Shown here one piece after another: positions 1 to 11,750 of a DNA stretch of 64,000 nucleotides. Source of the stretch: Nicotiana tabacum. Lineage: Eukaryota > Streptophyta > Magnoliopsida > Solanales > Solanaceae. The position numbers were made by a program, and so were the translations under genes. A model generated the notes under the pieces. It worked only from the letters and a program-made list of their open reading frames with translations. It made no database searches and was not told where the DNA came from. Location of the stretch: the NCBI RefSeq assembly GCF_000715075.1, contig NC_134087.1, positions 157,467,436 through 157,531,435 of the forward strand, read 5' to 3'. Every line of letters starts with the position of its first letter. Position 1 is the first letter of the stretch.

Positions 1-1030
1 TTCTATCTGGGCCGGTCGGTATGGCGAGTTACCTCTGTTCCTTGGTAACCATAGATGACCAAGTGAAGATGAACGAGGTAGATGGGCCAAGCCTCTTTAA
101 TGAGGCACAACAGGCGCTGAATAGGGTAAACTTTCTTCCCATCATATCTTTAAAGAGTTCATTTTGCCTAAGCGATTTTAACGATTTTTCTTCTTTTATG
201 CCTCAGGCGGTGCTTCATCATGAGAGTAGATCTACCGGTCCCTAATGGAAGAGAGTCAACTTGAGTTTGAGCTCAAGAAGCAGGTCCGAAAAAGAGACAT
301 GTACAAAGCTCTTTATGAGCAAAAAGATGAAGTCCTCAGGGACACTCCGCCCTCCAACCCGAGCTAGATAAAGCTCAAAAGGAGGCCTAGAAGGTGAAAC
401 TAGAACACACCCTTCTAGACAAAAAGGTAAGAGTGTTTGATAACGAGAAGTTAAACGCAGATGCTAACATCGAACCCTCGCAGGTTTCAAGAGAAGATAA
501 CCCTGATCGACCAGATGAGGTCTGAAATGGACGAGGTCAAATCCTCAGCTAAGACGTTGAGAGGCAAAATGGATCTACTGGCCTCAGAGTGGGATGCCAC
601 CAAAGAAGATTTGGTATTGAGTAAAGCACAACTTTGGGTGATGAGAGAAAAAGCTAAAAAATGGCCTCGTCTAAATGAGGAGCTTTAGGAAAACCTCGAC
701 TCAGCAGTTATAGAACGGGATATTCTCGGGTAAGAATACACCGCGCTGAAGTCCAAATTAGAGGCGGCTTCTAACAAGGCCTTTGAAGTTCAGGACATGT
801 TGGCCAGTGCAAGAACAATGTGGAGGTAGTCGAGGCCCGTGTAATAACGAACATCGAATATGTGAAGGCTTCCTCAGAGAGAGACTCTTGAGGAGATCCA
901 TGTCCGAGGGAATGACCTAGCGGCCGAGACCGAAGAGGCAAAGAGGCTTGAAGCCGAGGCCAGCACGAGATATCAGCCCGATGGTTCGGGCAGCGAGTCG
1001 GGCTCAGACGAAGACAAGGCAGGAAATGCC
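1..1030 (+). pseudogene. Antisense coiled-coil ORF of element A (aORF), decayed
   Basis: This reads opposite to A's pol and lies beyond the integrase, where Tat elements carry an extra antisense ORF of unknown function. Recognisable pieces are 21-125 (ending FNEAQQALNR), 207-235 (AVLHHES), 247-360 (from MEESQLEFELKKQ), 461-688 (75 codons rich in E, K, Q and L, strongly coiled-coil-like) and 720-1020, ending in a Ser/Gly/Asp/Glu-rich tail around 965-1020. The segments lie in different frames with several stops, so it is a pseudogene. No catalytic motif is seen. Its start lies left of the window. A cellular coiled-coil gene fragment is a weaker alternative because the position matches the Tat layout. 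Confidence 0.72.
126..206 (+). other. Putative intron in the antisense ORF
   Basis: The segment starts GTAAAC, ends in a pyrimidine-rich TTTTATGCCTCAG acceptor and is AT/T-rich. It is 81 nt, a multiple of three. Joining the flanks puts the NEAQQALNR reading next to AVLHHES in the same frame, whereas the intervening translation looks non-coding. I recall the same junction region in related aORF proteins, which supports splicing, but no transcript is available here. Confidence 0.55.
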
Positions 1031-2140
1031 TTAATTTATTTTTCTCTTTTCTTGTAGCTACATATTTTGTATTTTGGGGTCGTTTCATAGTGGCTCTGTA
1101 AATACCTTTTGGTCAATATATATAAAGATTTTCTCTTTGGCTACACATTGTGTCCTTTACTTTTCTGTACTTGCTTATATTTAAGACTTATAACCTGTGT
1201 TTTGGATTTCTTAATATGCCATCAATGCCTTAGCATAGAATTCGACATCGCTTAAACTGTTCGTTCCACCAAAGCCCGGATGAGGCCTGGATTTAGTAAT
1301 GACTCTGAGTTTCTTTTACTTCGGAGGACCCGATAAAAAAATGAAGTCTTTCTTAAAATATTTGAACATTTTGACCGGACACAATTATTCTTTGCTGAAG
1401 GTGGCTCTTTTCACGGTCGTAATTCACGACCGAGTAGCTTGATCGGGTCTGAAGTAATCTTTTTGTGGTTTAAAGTATTTAAGGACCTTACTTTTTATGT
1501 ACTATCTCAAATGTCTCCGAGCTATTTTAAGCTGGTCGTAGCTTTTCTTGTTTGGGCCCTGCCTAGTAGGCTCAGTGCCTTCGGGATTTAGTAGCCCAAA
1601 TTCCCCGATTTATTGTCGGGTAGCAGTCCCCAGTTCGGGGAGGCCCATAACTTAAGGGTTTTGAATGCAATATTAATTCTAAGTAACTTTAACAACAATA
1701 TTGCTTGTGAAGATGCAAACCGATGAAAATAGAAGGCAAATTTCTTTTAATACTTTGAATGTCTTGTAAATAATCGACGACACAAAAGCTATCTGGCACG
1801 AAGAGAATGAGCTATGCAGACATGGTTCATTTGACCCTTACAATTAATCCTAATATTCAAGCATTGACTTTCAATAACGAATAAGAATTCCCTCTAAATT
1901 TTCGAACTTAGGACTTTGGTTCTTGACTTAGTGTGTGATGGGCCCTTAGTATTCGAGACTAAATTTTGAGGGCTCGAATACTATTGATCTGATATGGATG
2001 ATCCATAATCTGCGGTCTTAGATCGGTCTTCCAAACTAGGGTAGCACACTTACTATTAACTCATTAAAAACCTTGCCATAAAACCCACTTTGGGGAAAAA
2101 TTGGTCCAAGAGAAAAAGAGTGCAACACGTGCTTTCAGAT
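1031..2140. other. Non-coding spacer of element A between antisense ORF and pol
   Basis: About 1.1 kb lies between the tail of the antisense ORF and the end of the integrase ORF. It holds scattered short GC-richer stretches (for example 1540-1640) but no domain, tandem array or RNA gene that I recognise. It may contain the 3' regions of both convergent transcripts. Confidence 0.5.
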
Positions 2141-3270
2141 TTAATTCTTAGATTTTGACTTCGACTGAGTACCTGCGCGGGTTAGTTCAAAATGTAATAA
2201 ACCACAAAGAAGATTATGTTCATACCTTAGCAGTAGTATCGCTTTAAGTGTGCCACATTCTAGTTGTTGGGTAGTCATATACCATTTCCGGAATCGAGCT
2301 AGTATGAGTCTTTCCCTGGTTATACCATTGACTCTGTACGATCCTTCCCAGTTTGAGCCTAGTTTCCCATCATTCGGTTTCTTGGTATTCAGTGTAACGT
2401 TTCTCAATACTAAGTCACCCACTTGGAAGTATCGAAGGTTTGCCCTTCGATTGTAGTATCTCTCCATTCGTTGCTTTTGAGCCGCTAATCGGACTAGGGC
2501 GGCTTCTCGCCTTTCGTCTACCAAATTTAAGCTTGTGGCCATGGCCTCGTCGTTTGATGCCTCTGTAGCATATTGAAACTTTGGGCTCGATTCCCCTACC
2601 TCTACCGGAAGCAAAGCTTCTGCGTCATAGACTAGAGAGAATAGTTTTTCACCGATACTCGACTTCAAAGTTGTTCCATATGCCCATAGGACCTCGAGAA
2701 AAATTTCTTTCCATTTTTGTTTTGAGTCGGTCAACCTCTTCTTCAGATTTTGTAGTATAGTCTTTTTTGTTGATTTTGTGGTCTTTGAAGAACTTATTAA
2801 TCTTGATGCCGATGAACTTCCTCCCATTGTCACACGTGATCTCGGTCGGTACCCGGAACCGGCATATTATATGATCCCAGATAAAGTCGATGACCTCTTT
2901 TTTCCTAACTTTCTCGAACGCCTGTGCTTCGACCAACTTGGAGGAGTAGTTGGTCATAAGTATGATGTACTGGGCTTTGCCAGGTGCCCACAACAAGGGA
3001 CCAATGATATCCATTCTCCATTTCATGAACTCCCAAGGGGAAAGAACCGGGTGAAGCATCTCCCCTTGTTGGTAGATTATTGGGGTGCGCCTTTGACATT
3101 TGTTACACTTTTGAACAAAATTTTTTACATCTTTTTCCATCTCTTTCCAGTAGTAACCGACCCTGGTAAATTTTTAAACAAAGGATTCTGTTCCCAAGTG
3201 GTTTTCGCAAGTACCCTCGTGGACTTCCCTTATCACGTACTCAGTCTCCCCGGGACCCAAGCACCTTGCT
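2141..3270 (-). pseudogene. Integrase of element A (Tat type), frameshifted
   Basis: Reading leftward on the minus strand, the zinc-binding part has its His pair near 3200-3235 and its Cys pair in KCNKCQRR near 3100. The core has the first Asp in RMDIIGP and the second in CDNGRKF. The reading then shifts frame near 2770 and continues as QNLKKRLTDSKQKW, followed by the C-terminal module with YYNRRANLRYFQVGDLVLR. The region where the third catalytic residue (Glu) belongs reads KTTKSTKK and shows no clear Glu. The enzyme family inserts element cDNA into the host genome. This copy cannot encode a continuous protein. Confidence 0.85.
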
Positions 3271-3977
3271 AACGGTCCAAAGAACGATCTTCGATATAAT
3301 TTTCCTCCAACCAAGCTAAACCTGGCAGACTTAGCTCGTATGGCCCTAGATTTTTTATGATCCGATGGTAATTTCCCTTTCTGAAGGTAGTCTATGTATT
3401 TGTTTCTCCAATCCCAAGTCAAGCTTGTTGAGTTTACCTCCGTGTGACCTTCCTCTATCACCGAGTTCATCAATTGCACCACCTCTCCAGAATAGGATTC
3501 ACCGTAGTCGACTGACGAACCTAGATAAGCTAACGCATCAGCCTCGTTGTTCTCATCTCGGAGTACATGTTGTAGTATCCATTCCTTGAACTGATGTAAT
3601 GTCACTTGCAACTTATCCAGGTATCTCCGCATTCGGTCTTCTTTTACTTTATATGCCCTGTTGACTTTGTTAACAACAAGGAGGGAGTCATACATGTCTT
3701 CGATCACTTTAGGCTCCAGGCTCTTAGCTAGTTTTAGACCTGCAATCATAGCCTCATATTCGGCTTCATTGTTAGTCAATTTTACAGTTCTAATAGATTG
3801 CCTTATTACATTACCCGTAGGTGGTTTTAATACGATTCCCAACCCGGACCCTTTGGCATTAGAATCACCATCTGTGAATAAGGTCCACACCCTCGAGCTA
3901 GTCCCCGAGGCAAGCAATAATTCTTCCTCAACCTCAGGGATCAAGTCCGGCGTAAAGTCGGCCACAAAGTCTACCAA
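3271..3977 (-). pseudogene. Archaeal-type RNase H (aRNH) of element A and linker to integrase
   Basis: This is a 267-codon open stretch (it runs to 3174, so its end is the start of the integrase zinc region). The RNase H fold is at about residues 29-155: the first acidic residue in LFTDGDSNAKGSG, Glu in NNEAEYEAMIAGL, the third acidic residue in MYDSLLVV, and a final Asp in NEADALAYL. The spacing and the AEYEA motif match the plant archaeal-type RNase H that Tat elements gained in addition to the original RNase H. This is the best preserved domain of A: no internal stop occurs and the acidic residues are present. Confidence 0.85.
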
Positions 3978-5396
3978 AATTTGAGACTTTATAGCAGTTG
4001 GGGGTCTGTACTCAATATCATACCCACTAACTTCTACAACCTATTTTGCAAGTCCACCCGAGAGCTCGGGTTTATGCATAACATTTCTTAGCGGGTACGG
4101 GGCCACGACACATATGTGGTGTCATTGAAATTACGGTTTTAGTTTCCTAGATGCGCTTAATAAGGCGAGCGATAATTTCTCTAAGTGAGGATACCTCGTT
4201 TCAGCATCACTAAAGTTCTACTAACACAATAGATAGGAAACTATGTACCTTCTTCTTCCTGGACCAGGACAACACTTACCGCGACCTCGGAGACTGCCAA
4301 GTAGAGGTATAACTACTTGTTCACCTTCAAGAATTTACAGCAAAAGAGGGATTGATAGGTATCGTTTGAGTTCTTCTAAAGCCTGTTGACATTCCAGGGT
4401 CCAAGAGAAGTCGTTCTTTAGTAATAAGAAAAAATGGTGGCTTTTGTCCGATGATCTCGAAATAAACCGACCCAATGCGGCTATCCACCCGGTCAGTCTT
4501 CTGTACCACCTTGACATTGTCAACTACGATGATATATTCTATGGATTTTACTTTCTCCAAGTTGATCTCTATTTCCCCGTTATACACCATGAAATCGAGG
4601 AACTTGCCCGAGCTGACTCCGAAAGCACACTTCTCTCAGTTCAGCTTTATGTTGTATTTCCTCAAGATGTCAAAGATTTCCTACAAATTTTTCAAATGGT
4701 CCTCTACTCGTAGGGACTTAACTAACATATCGTCAATATAAACCTCCACTAATTTTTCTATTTGTTCCTCGAACATTCGTTTAACTAGACGTCAATATGT
4801 GGCACCTGTATTTTTAATTTGAAAGGCATCACATTATAATAATAGGTGCAAAATTTAGTTATAAATGAAGTCTTTTCTTGGTTACCCGGGTCCATTCGTA
4901 TTTGGTTGTACCTAAAATATGCATCGAGAAAACTCAGCATCTCGTGCTCGGTCGTTGCATCGATCATTCGGTCAATGTTAGGCAAAGGAAATGAATCCTT
5001 CTGACTTTTCTTATTCAAGTCCTTATAATCTACACACATTCTAAGCTTATTTCCCCTTTTAGGCACAATCACTACGTTAGCTAGCCAATCCGGGTAATTA
5101 ACTTCCCAAATAGAACCTATTTTCAAGAGTTTAGATACTTCGTCTTTGATTAATGTGTGCTTGATTTAGGACTTTGGTCTCCTCTTCTGTTTGATTGGGT
5201 GGAATTTTGGATCCAAGCTCAATTTGTGAGTTGTCACCTCCAACGGGATCCCTTTTATATCTAAGTGGGACAAGGCAAAACAATCGGCATTAGCTTTAAG
5301 GAAATCAATAAATTTTTTTCTGATCTCAGGGGCTAACCTCGTGCTCAGGTATACCTTTCTGTCCGGTAGATATTCGATCAGTATGACCTGTTCCAA
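3978..5396 (-). pseudogene. Reverse transcriptase and degenerate first RNase H of element A
   Basis: The connector (5396-5166) carries DCFALSHLDIKGIP, the usual lead into a Tat RT. The fingers and palm follow at 5126-4785 with VVIVPKRGNKLRMCVDYKDLN and motif A FLDAYF with its Asp intact. After a frame change, the catalytic YIDD is read at about 4740-4729, and the thumb/connection continues to 4335. The first RNase H (4330-3990) is only faintly readable (LYLAVSEVAV) and has many stops. There are at least three frame changes and several stops, so no polymerase can be made. Confidence 0.83.
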
Positions 5397-5881
5397 TTCC
5401 TAGATTGCCGACTTGGAGGCATCAGTATCATCAGGTGCTTCGAAGGATCGCAGGACCCTGAAATCTTCCCCATTTGTTGAGCGTTCCTTCCATTTCTCTG
5501 GCCCGGTCGGGGTCGGGGTCGGTGATTACTATTTGGTGCTTTTCTCTTTGACCAGTCCCTCACCTTTTGATTTTGTGGTGGCGGGGACTGGGATCACTTC
5601 CTCGATAGCGAACATCTCCATTGCGGCCGGTTGTTCCCCTAGACCCTTTTGATTCCGCCTGGGGTTGGAAACTTCGACGCCTGATGTAAGGTCGAAGGCA
5701 CCGCTCTCATGTTATGGACCCATGGTCTCCCGAACAAGGCATTGTATCTCATGTCCCCCTCGATTACATAAAATTTTATTTCTTGGGTAGTCCCGACTGT
5801 GTTTACCGATAGGGTTATTTCACCCTTCGTTGTCTCACATGTCATGTTGAACCCATTCAATACTCGTACTACCGGTGCGAT
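5397..5881 (-). pseudogene. Protease, C-terminal half, of element A (cut by element B)
   Basis: The minus-strand reading starts exactly at the junction with element B and runs through APVVRVLNGFNMTCETTKG and ALFGRPWVHNM, the conserved late protease region of Tat elements. The catalytic Asp belongs to the missing N-terminal half, which is found 26.5 kb away at 32414-32763. Downstream (5640-5397) is a low-complexity link to RT containing a frame change. Confidence 0.82.
5877..5881. other. Target-site duplication of element B, left copy (gcgat)
   Basis: The five bases gcgat immediately precede the TGTCAC start of the left LTR. The same five bases follow the right LTR at 32409-32413. The duplication lies inside A's protease reading frame. 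Confidence 0.93.
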
Positions 5882-8800
5882 TGTCACTCCCCCCTTTTTT
5901 CTCGCAAAAATCAGGTTTGTGACATTTGAGAGACAACTCGTTCCCTTTCGAGAATTGGGTTTGAATTGAAAAATTGAAGAGTCGCCACCTAATGATTTAA
6001 GTGCATTATGACACTAAGAAAGGTTTGATTTGAACAACCAGAGATTGGGTAAGGGCTTGAAATTATCCCAAGGGGAAGGTATTATCCACTAGTGTGGTTC
6101 CCGGCCAAGCTATTGTTGTAACTTAAGTGCAAATAACACATAGACAAATAAAGACTTCAAATAAGAGGGGATTTTTACGTAATGGTTACAAATAAACGAA
6201 AGTAAGAAAAAGGAACTAAAAGGAGTTGATTTTCTTAAAAGAAATGGTTTAAAAAGATTTAAAAGAAACAAAGAAAACAAAGGGAGGGGGGGTTCCTAGG
6301 TTTATTAATAACATGGATCACCCCACACAACATCCGGTAATCACTCCTCAATGAGGGGCTATACGAGATATTATCACGTGGTCATAATATTCATATCTAC
6401 CCTTTCCCACCCCGTTGAGGTATTAAAGCGTGGAATGCTCTCGTTTACTTATTGTATGCTATTACCCGTCCCCATCTTATCAGCCCCGGAGGCACTTGGG
6501 ACTACTAATCCTAAAGGGAGGAGGTATTGGGCTTATTTGTGGTTTCAAAAGGTAAAATACTAAGGCGACAATCAAAACACGTTTGGCAAGTATGGGGAAG
6601 CGTATAAACAAATGAAAAGGCTCAAACAAACCTCCTTTAAGCAGAGAAAAGCAAGTAGTTAGCATGACTTACACATATTGTTTGGGGTATGATTAAACTT
6701 AAAGGATCGAGGTAGTCTGTTTTATTACATAGTTCAGATAAGAAGCCCGAGTCACGCTTGCCTACTGGTTGTAGCATATAAAATCTGATTCAGTTTATAA
6801 ACTTTCACCCTATGGCTTGCCTAAGTGTTAGACGAAGACCCCTATAGGCATGATATCTACTGATTCCAGAAATAATAAAACAAACATGAATACATACTAA
6901 TTTAAGAAAATCGTCTGTTATTAAAGAAAGATGAGTTTTGGCAAAAGAGCATGCATCATTGTTACTGGTTTTAGACCTATAAGCGAGTGAAACGATTCAG
7001 ATTCGATTAAGGCTCCTATAGATATACTTTCTATGTGTTGTCGATTTTGGACACTTTTATAAACGTAGTAAAAAATACAAAAATCCTATAGGCATGACAT
7101 CTAGATGCTGAATTTCGTTTAAAGCCTATGAACATGATATCTAATTGCAGTTGATTATTTAAGACCTACGAACATGTTTGCCTGATGAGGAATGCATGTG
7201 CAAGATTCAGAAAGAACCTATAGGCAGGATTTCTACATAATGTGCAGAAATTCAGAAATTCCTATAGGCAGGATATCTATATGCTATGCAGAAGTTCAGA
7301 AATAACCTATAGGCATGGTACCTATATGAGAATGCAAGATTCCTATAGACATGGTATCTATGCATGAGAATGCAGAAATTCTTATAGACATGGTACCTAT
7401 ATGAGAATGCAAGATTCCTATAGACATGGTATCTATACATGAAAATGCAGAAATTCTTATAGACATGGTATCTAGACGCGAACACAAGATTCCTAGAGAC
7501 ATGGTATCTATATGAGAATGCAGAAATTCATAAACTCATATAGGTAGGTTATCTACCACTTTTGCATACATAGTTACCCTCCCTCTTCACTGACCATCCC
7601 CGAGAGTTTTATTGTAAAATTATTACAACCCAGAAAAAGTAAAGTAAAGGAAAAATACATCAGAAATTAAAAAGTACAAGCAAGGAGAGCCTGATTCAGA
7701 CTTCCTGTCTGAAGTATGAAGTAAATCAACTCCAAGAGATCATATTTCAAAGCCTTTTTCCTATTTGGGGTGTGTCAGAGTTCCCTAAGAGTCTCACATG
7801 AACTCCGGGCAGTGCTTACACCCAAATGTATCACGGATTAAGCCATAGTGCAATGTGGAAGGGCCAACCCTCAGGTGTCTAAGTTCAGAGGGAGCTCGAG
7901 GTCCCAAGGCAAGGCTCACAAGAGGGGGGCAGAACTTAGGGACTAAGAGAGAGTGCAAGTACAGAAGTAGGATTCTGAAAGGGGAAAAAGGGAAAGGGAA
8001 GCAGCTCAAATCATTACACATAAGGGTATAGGGGAATGGGAAGTTGCAAGAGGCAACAGAAAAGCAGGCTGAAGGGCATACCTAGCAATGGGAGATGCTG
8101 GCATACCCTCTGGCCTGTTTGCTTAGAGGTTAAGACCACAGTGGTTCAAACTTATTCATGGACAACAACTTACATTTCCATACCTTAAGTCACCACTCAA
8201 AACACATAGGGGTGATAGAGGAATGAGGGTTCATAACAAAACACACATAAGAAAATCAACATGCTAATTTAAGTGATGAGATATACAGAAATAGCAGATG
8301 AACATGGATACAAAAGCAGTAACTACACATTGTTGTGGTGCTAAGAATTAAATCAGGACATACCAGTTTTCAGGGAAACAAGTAAAGGAAAGCAGTAAGT
8401 CTTGTAAAAAGGCCATAGTGCAGTCAAGAAGAGAATATTATTATGAGAGAGCATGAGTTCAGAAGGATTTTGATGTTGTAGTGTGTGAAGAGGGTCGTGC
8501 CTTTTATAGTGTAAAAGCCAGGCAGAAATAAGGCAAGAAAAACAGTTAAGGAACTGATTGTCAATCAATTACATAAGGCTTCCCTTAATTAAGGGATTCA
8601 GATTCAAACAGGTGAAAACCATTTAAGGAAAGAAATTGAATAAGCACTTTGTGCACAACATGCAATCAGGGGCAAATACATAAAACGTTATTTAAGGACA
8701 AGGTTTTGAAATACACGGTTTGTGCAAATAAGGTAAGCAAATCAATTAACAAACAGTAAATCAAAAGAGTGTGAGATTTTGCATGAATGAACCAAGTGAG

Positions 8801-10866
8801 AAAAGATGAAGAAGGGTTTTAACTTAGGCCGAGTAACAGGAAGAATCATTAAACAATGGAAAGAAATCAATCAAGCCATATTCAGAAGGAAGTTTGAACC
8901 AATTGCAAATTTGAAAAACATTTTAGAGGGAAATTCATCATAAATAAGGAGCATGCGAACATGGTTAGCATGAAAAAGACTGTGGTGTCATTGCAAAATC
9001 AATAGAAAGATCCAGTGAAGAAAGAGTTTTAGAAGAGTTTAGCTAAAGGTCAGAATCATATGCAAACACGGATGTCCAAACTTGGTTCAAAGACTCGAAG
9101 TTGGTCTGAAAGAGTTAGGGGTTCTGAAATAAAAACTCTAGTTCAATTAAATCACATAGTCAAACTTGGCAGAACCCCCGAATTCTAGGGTTTCCACCTT
9201 GAGTCAAGTACAGAGATGAGAAGGCAAGTAATCGAAAAAGGCTCAGAGGATTCAGTTCTATGAAACCTCTTGCATGTTTCTTTCAGCTACAGAAACTCAT
9301 GAGAAAACAATGATAACAAGTAACACGCAGAACATAGTAGCAGAATTCAAAGAGAAAATAGAGTAGCAAAAGCTGATACGAAACATAATAGAGAAGACTG
9401 ATAAGAACAATAGAAGAAGCATGCTAAGAAATTTTAGAAGAACCTTTAAACAGAGCTCAGTAAAAGGAACTTAATAAGGAAACTTAAGAACTTAATAAGA
9501 AAATATAGTAGGAGAAACATGTAAAAACACAATAGAGAAAGCATACAGTAGAGAAGCATACGAGAACACAATATAGAAAAATACAGCAGAAGAAGCACGT
9601 AAGAACACGGTAGAAGAAAATACAAGAACCCAGTAGAAGCAAATACACATAAAAGGAAAAAGAAGGTTAGAAAACACTTAAATACATTGAGAAAACCCTA
9701 GATCGGAAAAGAAAGATTTTGAAAGTAGTTTTTGAAAGAAAAGTCAGGAAAACATTTAAAATCTTAAGGAAAGCGTGGATACACAACAAATCTAAAGGAA
9801 TCGGAGAAAATCTCGAAGGGTTAGGGTTTCAGAAGAACCCTAGAAATGAGAAAGGCTTTGAAAAGTCACCGATCTGAGTCGGAGAGGTCAGAATCAGACT
9901 CAAATAACCATGGTACGCCAGAGCAAGGCCGGAGATGACCGTTGAACCTCGAATTGACAAAGGTCTGGGTATAAACGTTCAAGGTCAGGCCTTGAATCTT
10001 CAGAGACCAGGTGTGTATGAGCAACAAGAGGTAGGTATAAGACTCCCATAGCCTTGGAAGCCATGGATTCCGGTGGCTTTCAAGGTTGAAGCGGTGAGGG
10101 GCGGCTAGGGTTCTGAGAAGACTTGAGAGAGTTTGAGAGAGTGGAGGGTTTTAGAGGCGGCTGGGGTTGTGAAATGGTTAGGGTTAGGGGGTAGGTCAGG
10201 ATTAAAAAAGGAAAGGGTATTTGGTGGCCGTTGATCAAAAATGATCAACGACCTGGATTAATTGAGTAGGTGGGGCGGTTTAACAGGGTTGGGTTTGGGT
10301 CGATTGAAATAGGGATTGGATCAGGGTAATTGTGTTTAAAATTGGGTTCAATTGGAGGTTCAAATAAGGCTAAAATTGAAATAAACAGGGCTAACATTTA
10401 AATAGCCATTTTTTCCTTATTTATTTTATAAAAAATAGTAAAATAATTTTTGGAAATAAATTAAAGGTACTAAAATGATTAATAATACGTAATTATCAAA
10501 TTACAAATACTGGAGTCAATTTTATAATTACGAAAATAATTAAATCTTAAAATAGGCTAATATTTCAATTATACGCAATTTAGCTTTAAAAAATACTAAA
10601 TAAATTTATAAAAATATGCAAAAATTATGCCAGCTATATTTTAATATAAATATGAGAATATAATAAGTGAATAACCCAAAATGATAATTTTGGGGATAAT
10701 TATTAGGTTTTTCTTGATAAAATAGGGCAATAAATAGATTTAAAAAATCTATAAAAATTAAGAGAAAAAATAGTAAAATCTTGGGACATACTTATATATG
10801 CATATACATGCTATTTTGAAAGTATTTTGCATATAAAAATATACAGGGAAAAATTGGGTATCAACA
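5882..10866 (-). repeat. 3' LTR of element B
   Basis: It begins TGTCACTCCCCCC and ends TATCAACA on the plus strand, giving the canonical TG...CA ends. It is colinear over its whole length with 27421-32408. It contains a 35-45 bp minisatellite (7214-7555), long purine-rich A/G stretches (8600-9840), a GC-richer block with repeated tagggtt-like sequence (9960-10200) and an extremely AT-rich end (10390-10860). Short open frames in it are incidental. Confidence 0.95.
7214..7555. repeat. Minisatellite inside 3' LTR of B (cctatagacatggtatctat family)
   Basis: About eight degenerate units of 35-45 bp share the core cctatagacatggtatctat followed by atgagaatgcagaaatt or a shorter variant; long and short units tend to alternate. 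Several open frames across it, rich in Tyr-Arg-His, are by-products of the repeat. The same array occurs in the other LTR at 28766-29104. Confidence 0.85.
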
Positions 10867-10881
10867 GCTGCCCCTCTTTAC
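10867..10881 (-). other. Polypurine tract of element B
   Basis: On the minus strand the bases immediately upstream of the 3' LTR read GTAAAGAGGGGCAGC, an almost pure purine run adjoining the TGTTGATACCC start. In this family the tract primes plus-strand DNA synthesis. Confidence 0.8.
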
Positions 10882-11450
10882 TCGGAAAGGATGAAAGAGT
10901 TATCGAGTAAAGATATGATGACCAATTTTGACCGAACGGAATGGTTTGAAGAATTGGTCCGAGCTCTAGCTCCTGAGCTGCCTACATATCTCTGGTTTTA
11001 CAGGAATCAGGCCATATGTAGTCTAGGATCCGTCAGCGGAATATGCCGATGGAGATTTTCCAAGACGGACGCGATATTTGGGTTAGGATGGATGGTTAAA
11101 GTCTAATAGGGCTGCGGGAATTGGAGCGGGATTGCTCCTGCTAGGACGACCATTGCTCGCTGGTTTACTTGCAAATGAACAATATGTTGTGCGAAAATTT
11201 AAACATGATGCAAGTTCCCGTCGGACCATGAAATGTTGTCTTTGGACGGTTAGGATGATGTCCTGGGCCATGAAGCATATAATAAGGATTCGCAGGCCAT
11301 GAAATGGTGCTCTCGGGCTATGAGAATGATGCCTCCGAACTATGATGCCTTTGAATAATGATATGCAAAAGATAAAAGGGGTCCTCAGGCCATGGCATGT
11401 CGTTCTCGGGCTATAAAATGGTGCCTCCGAATAATGACGCCTTCGGATGA
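10882..11450. other. Spacer of element B between purine tract and tandem arrays
   Basis: There is no coding similarity. From about 11220 on it holds very diverged short repeats built on ggccatgaaatgg and tgatgcctccgaa, which look like decayed relatives of the arrays that follow. The 71-codon open frame starting at 10891 has no recognisable domain and I treat it as chance. Confidence 0.5.
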
Positions 11451-11750
11451 TTTGGCAATCTTTCATCCCATGAGATGCAATAGGTGGCGATCTTTCAGCC
11501 CATGAGATGCAGTAGGTGGTGATCTTTCAGCCATGCAAGATGTAAATAAGGTGGCGATCTTTCAGCCATGCAAGATGTAAATAAAGTGGTGATCTTTCAG
11601 CCAATACAAGGTACAAATGCAGTGGCGATCTTTCAGCCGATGCAAGATGTAAATAAAGTGGCGATCTTTCAGCCAGTGCAAGATGTAAATGAAGTGGCGA
11701 TCTTTCAGCCATGCAAGATATAAGTAAAGTGGCGTTCTTTCAGCCATGCA
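11451..11750. repeat. Tandem array of about 35 bp units (gtggcgatctttcagcc)
   Basis: About nine units of 32-36 bp start gtggcgatctttcagcc and end with variants of atgcaagatgtaaataaa. Units differ at a few positions. The last unit runs directly into the 62-bp array, sharing the word atgcaagatggaggtagag, so the two arrays adjoin without a spacer. Confidence 0.9.

Noticed and set aside
2778..3272. 164-codon plus-strand ORF (also 3661-3984 and 4444-4741)
   Set aside because: Shadow of minus-strand integrase, RNase H and RT domains, which have clear motifs.
7252..7502. Tyr/His/Arg-rich repeated small ORFs
   Set aside because: They follow the LTR minisatellite and are broken in the sister LTR.
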